Assembly (NCBI GenBank): GCA_964502005.1
Contig: CAZCUX010000022.1
Location: forward strand, 1 to 64,000
Direction: 5' to 3'
DNA length: 64,000 nt
Source: CAJWOS01 sp964502005
GTDB taxonomy: Bacteria > Myxococcota_A > UBA796 > UBA2385
Every line of letters starts with the position of its first letter. The first letter of the stretch is position 1. The translations under genes were made by a program, and so were the position numbers. The notes below the pieces were generated by a model. It was given only the letters and a program-made list of their open reading frames with translations, made no database searches and had not been told where the DNA came from. This document shows, in pieces, positions 1 through 9,308 of this stretch.

Positions 1-109
1 GGGCTCTTGCCCCCTTCGCGCTTCCCCCACGGGGGGGGCAACCTCGCTTCGCTCGATACGCCCCCCCTCGACCCCCCATTTATGGGAGGTGAATTCTAGC
101 GTGGGGGCT
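1..109. repeat. 109-bp direct repeat, copy 1 (starts at or before the window edge)
   Basis: This stretch recurs at 240-348 with no difference that I can see. It is non-coding, very rich in G and C runs, and ends in GTGGGGGCT. It holds facing runs of G and C (about 31-38 and 61-67) that can fold into hairpins. Since it begins at base 1, the true unit may extend to the left. Confidence 0.85.
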
Positions 110-204
110 ACTTGACCGTTTTGGTGGGCTTCTGTGTTGTCTTGGGGCTTCATGTTGGTTTCCGTTGGCTGTAGCGAGCGGAGGACTGCGACTTGACCGT
201 GGAC

Positions 205-256
205 GCAGGGGGACGCCCCCTGCACCCCCGAATCGAAGGGGGCTCTTGCCCCCTTC
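205..256. repeat. pair of perfect G/C hairpins in the left-end repeat
   Basis: Two perfect hairpins lie side by side. GCAGGGGG at 205-212 pairs with CCCCCTGC at 216-223 around a 3-nt loop. GAAGGGGGC at 235-243 pairs with GCCCCCTTC at 248-256 around a 4-nt loop. The second reaches into copy 2 of the 109-bp repeat. No T-run follows, so a simple terminator is unlikely. A REP-like or structural element is a better guess. Confidence 0.7.
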
Positions 257-348
257 GCGCTTCCCCCACGGGGGGGGCAACCTCGCTTCGCTCGATACGC
301 CCCCCCTCGACCCCCCATTTATGGGAGGTGAATTCTAGCGTGGGGGCT
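240..348. repeat. 109-bp direct repeat, copy 2
   Basis: Second copy of the repeat seen at 1-109, offset 239 bp. The 130 bp between the copies carry the short repeat ACTTGACCGT at 110-119 and 191-200. No credible gene lies in 1-631: reading frames here are driven by the G/C runs. Confidence 0.85.
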
Positions 349-491
349 GCGGAAAGGCGCTGGCTCTTCCGCGCAAACGGACTGGACGTGGGCGTGGGCA
401 CGCCGACGGCGATGGGCGGAATGAATCACTATTCATTTTGCCCTTTTCTGCGTGGGGGCTGCGGAAAGGCGCTGGCTTTCGGCGCAAACGG
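339..491. repeat. about 40-bp direct repeat pair (339-380 and 451-491)
   Basis: CGTGGGGGCTGCGGAAAGGC and the following GCTGGCT occur at 339-365 and again at 451-477. Both are followed by a similar GCGCAAACGGA. The first nine bases are the tail of the 109-bp repeat, so the two repeat families share an edge. Between them is the palindrome AATGAAT-CACT-ATTCATT at 420-437. Confidence 0.75.
422..435. promoter_or_regulatory. palindrome TGAAT-N4-ATTCA
   Basis: TGAAT-CACT-ATTCA, with the arms extending to AATGAAT/ATTCATT. The same palindrome core recurs at 50660-50673 and 51198-51211 and in their duplicated copies, always in non-coding DNA. It could be a regulator site or a piece of a repeat. No factor is identified. 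Confidence 0.4.
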
Positions 492-631
492 AGGGAACGC
501 TTGCGTCGACGGGATTCAAAACCACGGCATCCACCATTCCGTTCTCTGCATCTATATTCATCCGTGCAAAAAATAGAGCGCCGAGCCGTTTCCACACGGC
601 AAAAGAAAGGTACAATGCCGCAATCGGAGAC

Positions 632-2149
632 ATGATGGCAAAGACGTACTGGTGGGCCCCCACTCTGTTTGCAGCCGCTTGCGGCACCTCGCCCCTCAAA
701 GTCGCTTCGAACGACCCCAACGAAGTGGTGGCGGGCGACTCGGCGGGCACTACCCCCGACGACAGCCGTCCTCCCGTTGACTCCGTCCCCGAAACCGGCG
801 ACCCAGCGACCGACAGCGCCGACCCTGCCCCCGATTTGGCGGGCGATGAAGACGGCGATGGCCTGACCAACGCCGAAGAAGGCGCCGAAGAAGGCATCGA
901 CACCGACCGCGATGGCACACCGGACTACCTTGACCTCGACTCCGACAACGACGGCATTTCCGATGCCGACGAGCTGGGGCCCCGAACCCCAGACGGCGCC
1001 CCGGCCGACACCGATGGCGACACCACGCCCGACTTTCGTGACGGGGATAGTGATGGTGACTCCATTCTCGACCGTGACGAAGCGTTCGGTCTTTCGGGCG
1101 AAGCCAGCCCCGACACCGATGGCGACGGCATTCCCGATGCCCGCGACACCGATGCCGACGCCGATGGCATGCTCGACGCCGAAGAAGGCACCGCCGACTG
1201 GGACGGCGACGGCATCCCCAACTGGCGCGACCCTCGCAACGACATTGGCGCAGTAACCGTCACTTTCGTCGCCATTTCCACCGACTTCAACTCGCCGATT
1301 GGCATCGACTTTCACGCGCCCACCCGCTCCGTCGCCTTGTCCGTCAACTACCCGAGCGGCAATCCCAACACCCTCGAGTTGGTGGCCGCAGACGGTACCC
1401 ACAGCACCTTCGGCCCCCTCGCTGGCCTCACCGACGAAGTGAAAATCGCCACGGTGCGCCCCGGCAATGTCGGCGGTTTCACATCTGGCGAGCTATTCGT
1501 CGGCAATGGCGTCGACGGGCAAATTACGCGTGTCTCGGCGGACGGAAGCACCGTCATCAACCCTTGGGTCGACCTCCCGGGCACCAACAATGGCCTCATG
1601 CGCGGTTCCCTTTACATCGACCGCACGGGCGTTTGGGGCGGCGACCTCCTCGTCGCGACGACCCAAGGCGAGCTTTGGCGTATCACGAGCACCGGCGTGC
1701 CGACGTTGGTGGCAGACGTCGGCTCCGTGCACTTAGAAGGGCTCATCACCGTTCCCGACGCTCCTGCTCGTTTTGGCCCGCTGGCCGGCCTCGCGATTGC
1801 AGGCGCAGAGGGCGAGGGCGTCATCTACGCGTTCGCTCCCGATGGCAGCTACGCTCGCTACAATGTTGGCGTAAACGTCGAGGATATCGACGTTATTGTA
1901 CCCGATGAGAATTTCTTTGGTGTCAACTTTGGTACATCTCGCCTCGTCGGCATCGAAAAAACCGAACTTCGACCCCTCGCAGGCGACATCTTGCTCACCC
2001 AAGAGGGCCACACAGGGACCGGCCTGTTTCGCTTGTATTGGGATGGCGCTTCCCTCGTAGCCACCGAACTTCTCGCTGCCCCCGCCAGCACGTCTATTTC
2101 CCAATGGGAACACGTTACCCTCGCCGATGCAAGCATCAAAGAAATCTGA
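632..2149 (+). CDS. secreted lipoprotein with thrombospondin type 3-like calcium repeats
   Basis: 505 aa. The start at 632 (ATG ATG) is chosen because it puts a short hydrophobic signal and lipobox (FAAAC) at the N-terminus; longer in-frame starts add unconvincing sequence. After a Ser/Thr/Pro/Asp linker, residues about 70-190 carry DxDxDGxxD repeats of the TSP3 kind (for example DTDGDGIPD), expected to bind calcium. The rest, about residues 200-505, is a beta-rich region with repeated LxV/GxL strands and Gly-Asp turns that looks propeller-like but matches no family I can name. Likely anchored at the cell surface or in the outer membrane. A weak purine-rich RBS (CGGAGA) precedes the start. 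Function unknown. Confidence 0.8.
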   Translation: MMAKTYWWAPTLFAAACGTSPLKVASNDPNEVVAGDSAGTTPDDSRPPVDSVPETGDPATDSADPAPDLAGDEDGDGLTNAEEGAEEGIDTDRDGTPDYLDLDSDNDGISDADELGPRTPDGAPADTDGDTTPDFRDGDSDGDSILDRDEAFGLSGEASPDTDGDGIPDARDTDADADGMLDAEEGTADWDGDGIPNWRDPRNDIGAVTVTFVAISTDFNSPIGIDFHAPTRSVALSVNYPSGNPNTLELVAADGTHSTFGPLAGLTDEVKIATVRPGNVGGFTSGELFVGNGVDGQITRVSADGSTVINPWVDLPGTNNGLMRGSLYIDRTGVWGGDLLVATTQGELWRITSTGVPTLVADVGSVHLEGLITVPDAPARFGPLAGLAIAGAEGEGVIYAFAPDGSYARYNVGVNVEDIDVIVPDENFFGVNFGTSRLVGIEKTELRPLAGDILLTQEGHTGTGLFRLYWDGASLVATELLAAPASTSISQWEHVTLADASIKEI

Positions 2150-2306
2150 CCCCTGCGCATACGTTGCGCCCAAACTTGCTGCCTGCGTACATCATCGCAG
2201 AGTGGCGAACGGCGCCCCAATGTGCCAAATTCGCCGTTGATGCGCGGTCATCGGTTCCTCGTCTGGGGACCCGTTCTCGATCGCAACCGCAGTTGAGGAG
2301 CCGACA

Positions 2307-4073
2307 ATGGCCACCATGTCTTCCCTTTCCACGTCTGCCCGCCACTTGCTTGGCTTGGCCTGTATGGCCACCGGCTTTGCCGCCTGCGGAAATGATGAGC
2401 TGAAAACCACCGGCGACAACACCACAAGCGGCGCTGAGGGCGAAAACGAAGACGCGGTGGAGCCTCTCCAGTTTTCGCTCACCGCGCCCTCCGATGGCCA
2501 ATTCGTCTCTGCGGCCTCGGTAACCGCCGAAGGCTCCTGGTCAGGCGGCCGCAATGCCGTTGTCACCGTCAACGGCGAAGATGTTGGGCCCGCGGGAACG
2601 TTCTCCCTCGCAAGCGACCACGCAAATGTCCCATGGCCTGACTCCCCGCTGTGGCCCATTTTGGGCGACGCACACGACGACGACGGCTCTTGGATTCGCG
2701 CACGCTCCACCCTCATTCACGGTGCGTCGACCCCAGCGGATGCCATCGCCGAAAGCGGCCTCATGTTCCGGTTGACCGAAAACGTGCTCCCGCAACTCGA
2801 TGCCGCACTCAACACCTTGGTCGCCGACCTCGACCTCACGAGCCTCCTGGTCGGCACCGACCCCGTCGCAACCCTTCTTGGCGCGGACATCTACGTTACC
2901 GGCGCAGAGTTCGGTGCCCTCCTCCCCACCTTCGATTTCGCATCTACGGGCATCGCCTACACCTTGCGCGTCGAAGACGTCCACATCGTCCTCACCATCG
3001 ACGCTGGCTTCCTCGGCTCCTATGACGCCGACCTTTATGCCGATGCAATCATCCTTTCGGGCGACCTCGTCCTGGGCGTAGATGGTTCGGGCGGCCTCAC
3101 CGCATCTCCCGCCAACACCGCAGTGGACACGGAAAACCTGGAGTTGTTTGGCTTTACCGACAGCATTGGCCTCGTCGACGCGCTTCTCGGCGACACCATC
3201 GCGGGAACCCTCGAAGATACCCTCGTCGGCGCCATTGACGGCCTCCTGGCCGCCCAAGAGTCCTTGCGATATCTCGAATTCTCCGGAATCGCGATTGTGA
3301 GCGACTTTTCTAGTGTCATTCACGACACCACCGGCCTGACCATCCTGGCCGACAGCCATATCGAAATGGCGGATGGCACCGCGCTCGGCGACCGTCTCAC
3401 CACCGACGTCTCGTTCTCCTTGCCCAGCGGCAGCGACAGCGAAAACGGAATTCCCTACCAAGCGGGCCTGTTTCTCGACGATGACCTGCTGAGCGGCCTC
3501 GGGGCCTCGCTCGCGGCCACCGGCCTGCTCAACCAAGAAGTCGGCGGCGACCTCGGCTCCATCACGCTCGACACCACGCTGCTCGGAAACATTGTCGCTG
3601 GCTTTGACACTCTGCCATCGGACCAACCCGTCACCATTTCCACCCGCCCCACAGCGCCCTTGGTGGGCGCCGCCGGACGCCCCGGCTACGCAGGGGAGCT
3701 CCATATCGGCGGATTGGTGCTCGACCTCAAGACCGACGGCAACGGTGATGGCAGCGACGATGTCGTCATGACCGTCGTGGTCGACGCTATCGTAGGACTC
3801 GCGCCTGGCACCGACGGCGAGCTCTTGGCCGTCGACTTGATTGAGAGCAAGGCAACCCTCCTCTCGACCACCCTCGGCGCTTCGCCCGAAGAAGTCGAGC
3901 CGGGCCTCGCCAATCTCATCAACATCGCGGTCCCCCTGTTGTTGGGCGACTTGCTCGGTAGCGCACTCGACCTCAACCTCGGCGGCATCGGCTTTTCGCT
4001 GGTCGACGGCGCAGGCGTTGACGACCGTGCGGTGCTGTACCTGGACCTCGACTTGTCCGGACTCGCGCTCTAA
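2307..4073 (+). CDS. large putative lipoprotein of unknown function
   Basis: 588 aa. The N-terminus has a signal ending in a lipobox-like GFAAC near residue 27, preceded by GAGG upstream of the ATG. After an acidic linker comes a short Ig-like segment (residues about 55-95, TAPSDGQFVSAASVTAEGSW). The long remaining region, rich in Leu, Gly, Asp and Ala, alternates hydrophobic and polar stretches like a beta-helix or beta-sandwich exoprotein. No catalytic motif is visible. It lies 157 bp behind the TSP3-repeat lipoprotein on the same strand and may be expressed with it. It ends 21 bp from the convergent mtgA. I do not recognise a family. Confidence 0.75.
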   Translation: MATMSSLSTSARHLLGLACMATGFAACGNDELKTTGDNTTSGAEGENEDAVEPLQFSLTAPSDGQFVSAASVTAEGSWSGGRNAVVTVNGEDVGPAGTFSLASDHANVPWPDSPLWPILGDAHDDDGSWIRARSTLIHGASTPADAIAESGLMFRLTENVLPQLDAALNTLVADLDLTSLLVGTDPVATLLGADIYVTGAEFGALLPTFDFASTGIAYTLRVEDVHIVLTIDAGFLGSYDADLYADAIILSGDLVLGVDGSGGLTASPANTAVDTENLELFGFTDSIGLVDALLGDTIAGTLEDTLVGAIDGLLAAQESLRYLEFSGIAIVSDFSSVIHDTTGLTILADSHIEMADGTALGDRLTTDVSFSLPSGSDSENGIPYQAGLFLDDDLLSGLGASLAATGLLNQEVGGDLGSITLDTTLLGNIVAGFDTLPSDQPVTISTRPTAPLVGAAGRPGYAGELHIGGLVLDLKTDGNGDGSDDVVMTVVVDAIVGLAPGTDGELLAVDLIESKATLLSTTLGASPEEVEPGLANLINIAVPLLLGDLLGSALDLNLGGIGFSLVDGAGVDDRAVLYLDLDLSGLAL

Positions 4074-4094
4074 AGCGGCAAATCGACAGTGGGT

Positions 4095-4862
4095 TTAGAA
4101 CCACCGTCGCATTTGTTTCCACGCGCATCCCAATGGGCCCGGGTTCTTTTTTTCATAACTCTGGGCCAAGTCGCGATAGCCCGCCTCGCCAGGCCACGGC
4201 CCTGCGAGGCCTTGAACCTTCGATGCATGCGTCTTCACGCGTTCGTCGCTCACCGTCCATTTCGAAGGGGACGGGAGCACCGATACGAGCTGCGCCGCCT
4301 CCCGCTCCGAAAGCGCCGATGCAGAGCGAGAAAATGCACGTTGCGCCCCCGCTTCGGCTCCAAAATGGACCGGACCCGTCTGTGCGAGATTGACGTACAG
4401 CTCCAAAATGCGCTCCCGCGGCACCAAACGAACGAGCCAAAGCGTAAACCACGCCTCCAGACCCTTTCGCACCCAGCTACGCCCTTGCCACAAGAACACA
4501 TTGCGGGCGACCTGCTGGGGAATCGTACTCCCCCCAATGCGTTTGCTGCTGCCACGCGCGGCATTTCGCCGATTGACATCGATAGCGTGGCAGACACCCA
4601 CCCAGTCAAAGCCCTCGTGAATCCAAAAGGCGCCGTCCTCGGATGCCACCGCCATACGCGGAACATGGCCCAGCGATTCAAGGTCGCGCCAACTCGATTG
4701 GGGCCAGGCCCGGTTCCGAATCGCAGCGTCCACCATCGTGACGGTCAACGGCGGCGAAACCCAACGCAGGCTACCAACCAACACAATATGCAATAGAAAC
4801 GCGCTGGCGACCCAACGTCCCCAACGCTTTTTGCCGCGCACTCTCGGAATACGAACCCGCAC
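4095..4862 (-). CDS. mtgA: monofunctional peptidoglycan transglycosylase (GT51)
   Basis: 255 aa from a GTG at 4862, close to the usual MtgA length of about 240. This start gives a basic N-terminus and one membrane anchor (about residues 17-34), and it lies 1 nt after the stop of the upstream lipoprotein gene, suggesting coupling. A TTG at 4913 is an alternative. GT51 motifs are all present: ASEDGAFWIHEGFD with catalytic Glu75, GGSTIPQQ at 110-117, and a RERILELYVNLAQ segment. It polymerises lipid II into glycan strands at the outer face of the inner membrane. Convergent with the lipoprotein gene at 2307-4073. Confidence 0.88.
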   Translation of the reverse strand: MRVRIPRVRGKKRWGRWVASAFLLHIVLVGSLRWVSPPLTVTMVDAAIRNRAWPQSSWRDLESLGHVPRMAVASEDGAFWIHEGFDWVGVCHAIDVNRRNAARGSSKRIGGSTIPQQVARNVFLWQGRSWVRKGLEAWFTLWLVRLVPRERILELYVNLAQTGPVHFGAEAGAQRAFSRSASALSEREAAQLVSVLPSPSKWTVSDERVKTHASKVQGLAGPWPGEAGYRDLAQSYEKKNPGPLGCAWKQMRRWF

Positions 4863-4863
4863 G

Positions 4864-6024
4864 TTAGCGAACCACAAACCCGGTGCTATGATAACACCCA
4901 GCAAACCCCGCAAGGTCCAGCCCGGTGAGCGTCTCCACTCCCGTTACGAGTCCTGGGGTGTCGCATCCACCCGTGCTCGAAGGCCAAGCATAACCACAGG
5001 CCGTTATGTAACGCCCGCTACCGGCGAGCGTATAATCCGTCACGGTGGCACCGGACGCGCCGCCCACGAGTGTTTGCGTATAGTACCCATTGAAGATAAC
5101 TTCGTCAATGGTTGTCCCCGGCTGCTCTACGACCGTCCAATCGACCGGTTCGTAGCTCGACAAAACCAATACAACATTACCAGGGCGGTCAATGTCTACC
5201 GTGATGGTGCCGGCGGGTCCACCGTGCCCGCCATTGGCTTCGTATACGCTGACGATATGAAGCTCGGGCTGCGACGGTGCTGGGTCTGCCCAGGTATACA
5301 GCGTGCCCGTGCAGCTTCCCGTGCCCGTGGAGCCGCAATCGTCCCAATGGGCGGAGTCCGCGTCGTTGCAGTCGTCTGCGCTGCTGACGTAGCCGGTGGG
5401 CGCGGTACAAGCGGTGGTTGAGTCGCTGGGATCGCCGTGTCCATCGCTGTCGCGGTCAGCATACCAGGTGGGCATTTCGGCGACATCTTCGTCTACTACG
5501 TAATCACAATCATCGTCGCGCCCGTTGCATACCTCCGTCGCGCCGGGAAACACCGAAGAGTCCGCGTCATCGCAGTCTGTCGCTGTCGTCGACGTATCCG
5601 GTGGCTGCACGCAGCTTGTGGTGGATGCGTCGGGATTGCCGTGTCCATCGCGGTCTGCATCGGCATAGTAGGTGGCGCTCCCACCCTCCTCGTCCACCAA
5701 ACTGTCGCAATCATCGTCTATTTCGTTGCACACCTCCGTTTGGCCGGGGTGCACATCGGGATTCGTGTCGTCGCAATCCCCGTCAATGTGCGTATATCTG
5801 TCCGATGGAGGCGTACACGCCGACAATGGCTCACCGGCGCCTGCACCGTCGGAGTCGGCGTCTTGATACCAATCCACCGGCGTACAATCGCCAGAGTCAT
5901 CAGGCGAAGGCGCCGTGGTCTCCGATGTTGTAGTTGGGTCGCTTTCGACTTTGTTGGTCAATAGCGTGTCGCCGCCACAACCCGTGCAAACCAGAACACC
6001 CACAAACAAGCCAAAGCGACCCAT
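4864..6024 (-). CDS. MopE-type Cys/Asp-repeat lipoprotein
   Basis: 386 aa. The start at 6024 is fixed by a strong AGGAGG RBS and gives a lipoprotein signal (MGRFGLFVGVLVCTGC). After a Ser/Thr/Asp-rich spacer there are two full repeats and one degenerate repeat of the MopE-like putative metal-binding type (CDDxDxxVxPGxTEVCNxxDDDCD). Between them lie Asp-rich WYxDxDxDGxG segments. The C-terminal 150 residues form a beta-rich domain with several Cys, of no family I know. MopE of Methylococcus is a copper-binding surface protein; metal binding here is inference. Its stop is 1 nt before the mtgA start. Confidence 0.8.
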   Translation of the reverse strand: MGRFGLFVGVLVCTGCGGDTLLTNKVESDPTTTSETTAPSPDDSGDCTPVDWYQDADSDGAGAGEPLSACTPPSDRYTHIDGDCDDTNPDVHPGQTEVCNEIDDDCDSLVDEEGGSATYYADADRDGHGNPDASTTSCVQPPDTSTTATDCDDADSSVFPGATEVCNGRDDDCDYVVDEDVAEMPTWYADRDSDGHGDPSDSTTACTAPTGYVSSADDCNDADSAHWDDCGSTGTGSCTGTLYTWADPAPSQPELHIVSVYEANGGHGGPAGTITVDIDRPGNVVLVLSSYEPVDWTVVEQPGTTIDEVIFNGYYTQTLVGGASGATVTDYTLAGSGRYITACGYAWPSSTGGCDTPGLVTGVETLTGLDLAGFAGCYHSTGFVVR

Positions 6025-6302
6025 ATTGCCTCCTAGGCTCCTTGTCGTAGCGCCATGCACTCCGTCGCACAAGGGACAATCCGCAATCACGGCGGCGGTC
6101 GCGACCGATGAAGAACAAAGCGCATCGCGCGTCGCAACAAAGTGGACGGACCACCGTTCGTCGGCAGGAGCGCGTGTGGCGACGGGGTGGACGGCGCGCT
6201 GCTGCGAATCGGAGCCGCCAACGCACCGCCCTGCCCAAAACTGCGATATCGTTGCTACCGAGGCGTACTCCCCATACACAAGGCAGACCGGAGTAGAAGA
6301 AA

Positions 6303-6653
6303 ATGAGCAACGAAACAGCCGACGCTCGCACGCGCCGTGTTCTCCAAGAGCACCATCTGCCCTTAGGCTTGCTGCCACCCGGAATCACCTCGGCAGACAT
6401 TTCGCCATCGGGCTCATTTGTGGTACAATACAGCTTTACCATCGAACGACGCCACGGCGGGCATCGCGTTCGCTTTGGAACCCGGATTTCGGGTCAGTTG
6501 GGCAAGGGCGCGGTTCTGTCCCTCAAGGGTGTAGATGTCAAGCAGATGATGTGGTTTCCTGTAGGCCAGATTCGCGCTGTAGAGGGTGCTTTGGAGTTTC
6601 ATGTCGGACCGGTCAAAGAGCGGCTCTCCCTCTCGGAATTCCCATACCCTTAG
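6303..6653 (+). CDS. DUF538-like small protein
   Basis: 116 aa, no signal peptide, preceded by GGAG 9 nt before the ATG. The sequence has the landmarks of DUF538 (PF04398) in order. LPLGLLPPGI sits near residues 19-28, a ...SGxFVVQY strand follows, and VRFGTRISGQLGKG is in the middle. Then come LKGVDVKQMMWFPVGQI and a C-terminal LEFHVGPVKERLSLSEF. DUF538 proteins are known chiefly from land plants and fold as a BPI-like beta structure; their function is unknown. Here it is a single-domain cytoplasmic protein between two MopE-type lipoprotein genes on the other strand. The family call rests on motif recognition by eye. Confidence 0.7.
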   Translation: MSNETADARTRRVLQEHHLPLGLLPPGITSADISPSGSFVVQYSFTIERRHGGHRVRFGTRISGQLGKGAVLSLKGVDVKQMMWFPVGQIRAVEGALEFHVGPVKERLSLSEFPYP

Positions 6654-6662
6654 CCCCCGCGC

Positions 6663-9308
6663 TCATGGCACAAATGTGGCCGTTGAACCCGCTGCAGGAG
6701 CCGTACTGCCCGACGTGGTCGTGCTCTCCAAACGCACACGGCCATCGCCGCCATCGCCACCGCGTGCGCTCCCGTAAATACCCGGGCTATGCCACGCGGA
6801 GATGCTCCCGGCGCCGCCTTCTGCCGTGACCGAACCCGAGAGCGAGAGTGTAGGCGCGGCGAGCAACAACATACCGCCCGCACCACCGCCGCCACCGCCC
6901 ACTTCCCCATCGGCGCTGCGCGCGACGTCGGCATCATCGCCGTCGACGGTGAGAGCGCCGGTCACCGAAATCGTAACGGCCGAAAAAACGGCGACAAGTC
7001 CGCCCCCTGCCCCGCCCGCCGCAGCGTAATTGCCCGTGGATACACCATCTCCTTCAGTATCGGGCGAACCACCACCGCCGCCGGACCCAAGGAACCACGC
7101 AGAGAGTGCGGCGTCACCATAGGCGGCACCGCCGGAAGTCACCGCAGAGCCGTTGTAGTTGGTGCCGCTATCTCCCGCTCCGCCGTATCCACCGCCCCCG
7201 CCAGAGTCCCCGTTGTCGCCCCGGCCTGGGTATGCGCCGCCACCGCCGCCATTGGCCGAGGTCACGCCGAAAGCACCGACGCCCGCGTAGCTCTCGCCTT
7301 GCGCGGGGTTGCTCCCATTTCCATATACGCCCGCACCACCCGAAAAGCCCGCTCCGGCTGCCGAAAGCGTGCCGGCGATGGTCACGGCGTCGGTGGCCCG
7401 GAAGACCACCACGCCGCCACCGGCCCCACTCCAAGGCTCGGCCACCAAAGATGCACCCACCGGCACATCGACGGTGGTGTAGTGGGGCACCCGCTGCACC
7501 AAAACGTCTGAACTACCGCTGTACGCCGCATCGAGCGGTGGTTCTATCGTCAGGGTATTTCCTGATACCCCGGCGACGAAAACGAACTGGTACTGGCCCG
7601 CGTCGGTCCCTTGTTGCGACAACACGAGCACTTCATCGCCGACAGACACGATGCTCGCGTCGTCTACGGACAAGGACACGCCCCCGCGCGCAACACCCGA
7701 AGACAAGCGCGTCCAATCGGACATGACCTCGGCTCCGCTGACGACCCGTGGGCCGTCGGTTCCAAGTCCCCCCGTTGGAGGACGCGCGACCGTGGGGTCA
7801 TACGGGTCCGCATCCCAATCGTTGCGAATCCCGTCGCCATCGATGTCATCGTCGGCACAATCTTGGACAGCGTCGCCATCGGTGTCGGTAGCGTCCGTAT
7901 CATCACAATCCAAGCTATTGTCAACATACCCAGAGGGCGCGTCGCAAGTCAGCACGGATACGGCCGGATCTCCCTCGCCATCGCTGTCAACGTCCGCCCA
8001 CCATTCTTCTGCGGTAGACAAGTCCAAGCTGCTATCGTCATCGTCTATATCGCCATCGCAATCGTCGTCTATTGTATTGCAAACTTCCGACGCCGCCGGA
8101 TTGACCGTCGCGTCAAGGTCGTCGCAATCCGTTGCGTCCGCTACAGAGTCAGGAGGCGCATTGCATGCAAGAGTAGCCGCCGCTGCGTCGCCATAGCCGT
8201 CGTGGTCGTCATCATCATAATACCACGACATTGTTGACTGGTCAATCGACAAGTCCGCACCATCAATATACAAGTCACAATCGTCGTCTATGTTATTGCA
8301 GACTTCTATCGCCGACGGAGAAATCGCAGCATTCCCATCGTTGCAATCGGTGGCATCAGAAACAAACCCTACCGGCGCCACACATGCAAGTAGGCTGGTC
8401 GCTGCGTCACCGTGCCCGTCTCGGTCCACGTCCACGTAAAACACCGAGCCAGTGCTCACCACAACATCGGGGTCAAGGTCATCGAGCAAGCCATCACAGT
8501 CGTCGTCGATTGTATTGCAGACTTCTGCTGCTTCCGGGTGAATGGCTGGGTTGCTGTCTTCGCAATCTCCGGCAAACGTCGCATAGCCAGGAGGCTCGGC
8601 ACATGCCTCGGTCGTCCCCCCAAACCCGCCCCATCCGTCGAGGTCGAGGTCTTGGAAGTAGGTGTTGGTGACGCCCTCATCCACCACGTCGTCGCAGTTA
8701 TCGTCAATCTCGTTGCAAACCTCCGTGGCTTCGGGGTGAATGTCGCGGTCGCCGTCGTTGCAATCGGCGTCATTTTCCACTTCGTTCGGGGCTGGGTCGC
8801 AGGTATCTACCGGCGCATCGGGATCGCCAAAGCCGTCGCCGTCGAGGTCTCGGTAGCGCCGTAGGAGCACGCCTTCGTCTGTTTCGCGGTCGCAATTGTC
8901 GTCGATGCCGTTGCACAGCTCGGCCGCATCCGGGTGAATATCGGCGTTATCGTCGTCGCAATCCGCGTTGTTGGTGCTCGTTCCTTCGGGCATAGAGCAA
9001 ACCTCGGACCCTTCGAGGCCGCCGAAGCCATCCCCATCCGCATCGACATAGACCGTGATTCGCGTGCCTTCATCGACTTCGCCGTCACAGTCGTCGTCGA
9101 CGCCATTGCAGGCTTCTGCAGCGTCGGGGTGAATCGACGGGTTTGTGTCGTCGCAGTCAATATCGGCAGGGACGCCATCTCCATCGGCATCGATGGCCGT
9201 GTCCACGACGCTGTCCGCCAGACCACCGGCGCCCGCTTCTTTTCCGACGGGTTCGCAACCAACGGCGACGAGCGACAACCATAACGAACCCAGCGTACGG
9301 CGAGGCAT
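6663..9308 (-). CDS. large MopE-repeat lipoprotein with glycine-rich C-terminus
   Basis: 881 aa from an ATG at 9308 with GGAG 7 nt upstream; the lipobox is VAVGC at about residue 17. Residues about 40-430 contain six full MopE-type repeats (xDCxDxxxxIxPxAxEVCNxIDDDCDGxxDxG) and a partial seventh, each separated by a YxDxDxDGxGD block. Next is a short domain with paired ALVGTSV-like strands (SLSVDDASIVSVGDEVLVLS). The final 250 residues are extremely Gly-rich (GGAGGGVVVF, GSGGGGGSPD), the kind of low-complexity beta-helix seen in surface and spore-coat proteins. Probably a calcium- or metal-stabilised surface protein. Function unknown. Confidence 0.8.
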   Translation of the reverse strand: MPRRTLGSLWLSLVAVGCEPVGKEAGAGGLADSVVDTAIDADGDGVPADIDCDDTNPSIHPDAAEACNGVDDDCDGEVDEGTRITVYVDADGDGFGGLEGSEVCSMPEGTSTNNADCDDDNADIHPDAAELCNGIDDNCDRETDEGVLLRRYRDLDGDGFGDPDAPVDTCDPAPNEVENDADCNDGDRDIHPEATEVCNEIDDNCDDVVDEGVTNTYFQDLDLDGWGGFGGTTEACAEPPGYATFAGDCEDSNPAIHPEAAEVCNTIDDDCDGLLDDLDPDVVVSTGSVFYVDVDRDGHGDAATSLLACVAPVGFVSDATDCNDGNAAISPSAIEVCNNIDDDCDLYIDGADLSIDQSTMSWYYDDDDHDGYGDAAAATLACNAPPDSVADATDCDDLDATVNPAASEVCNTIDDDCDGDIDDDDSSLDLSTAEEWWADVDSDGEGDPAVSVLTCDAPSGYVDNSLDCDDTDATDTDGDAVQDCADDDIDGDGIRNDWDADPYDPTVARPPTGGLGTDGPRVVSGAEVMSDWTRLSSGVARGGVSLSVDDASIVSVGDEVLVLSQQGTDAGQYQFVFVAGVSGNTLTIEPPLDAAYSGSSDVLVQRVPHYTTVDVPVGASLVAEPWSGAGGGVVVFRATDAVTIAGTLSAAGAGFSGGAGVYGNGSNPAQGESYAGVGAFGVTSANGGGGGAYPGRGDNGDSGGGGGYGGAGDSGTNYNGSAVTSGGAAYGDAALSAWFLGSGGGGGSPDTEGDGVSTGNYAAAGGAGGGLVAVFSAVTISVTGALTVDGDDADVARSADGEVGGGGGGAGGMLLLAAPTLSLSGSVTAEGGAGSISAWHSPGIYGSARGGDGGDGRVRLESTTTSGSTAPAAGSTATFVP

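Noticed and set aside
193..576. A 127-codon open frame across the left-end repeats
   Set aside because: Built from the G/C-run repeats and hairpins, with no RBS; looks non-coding.
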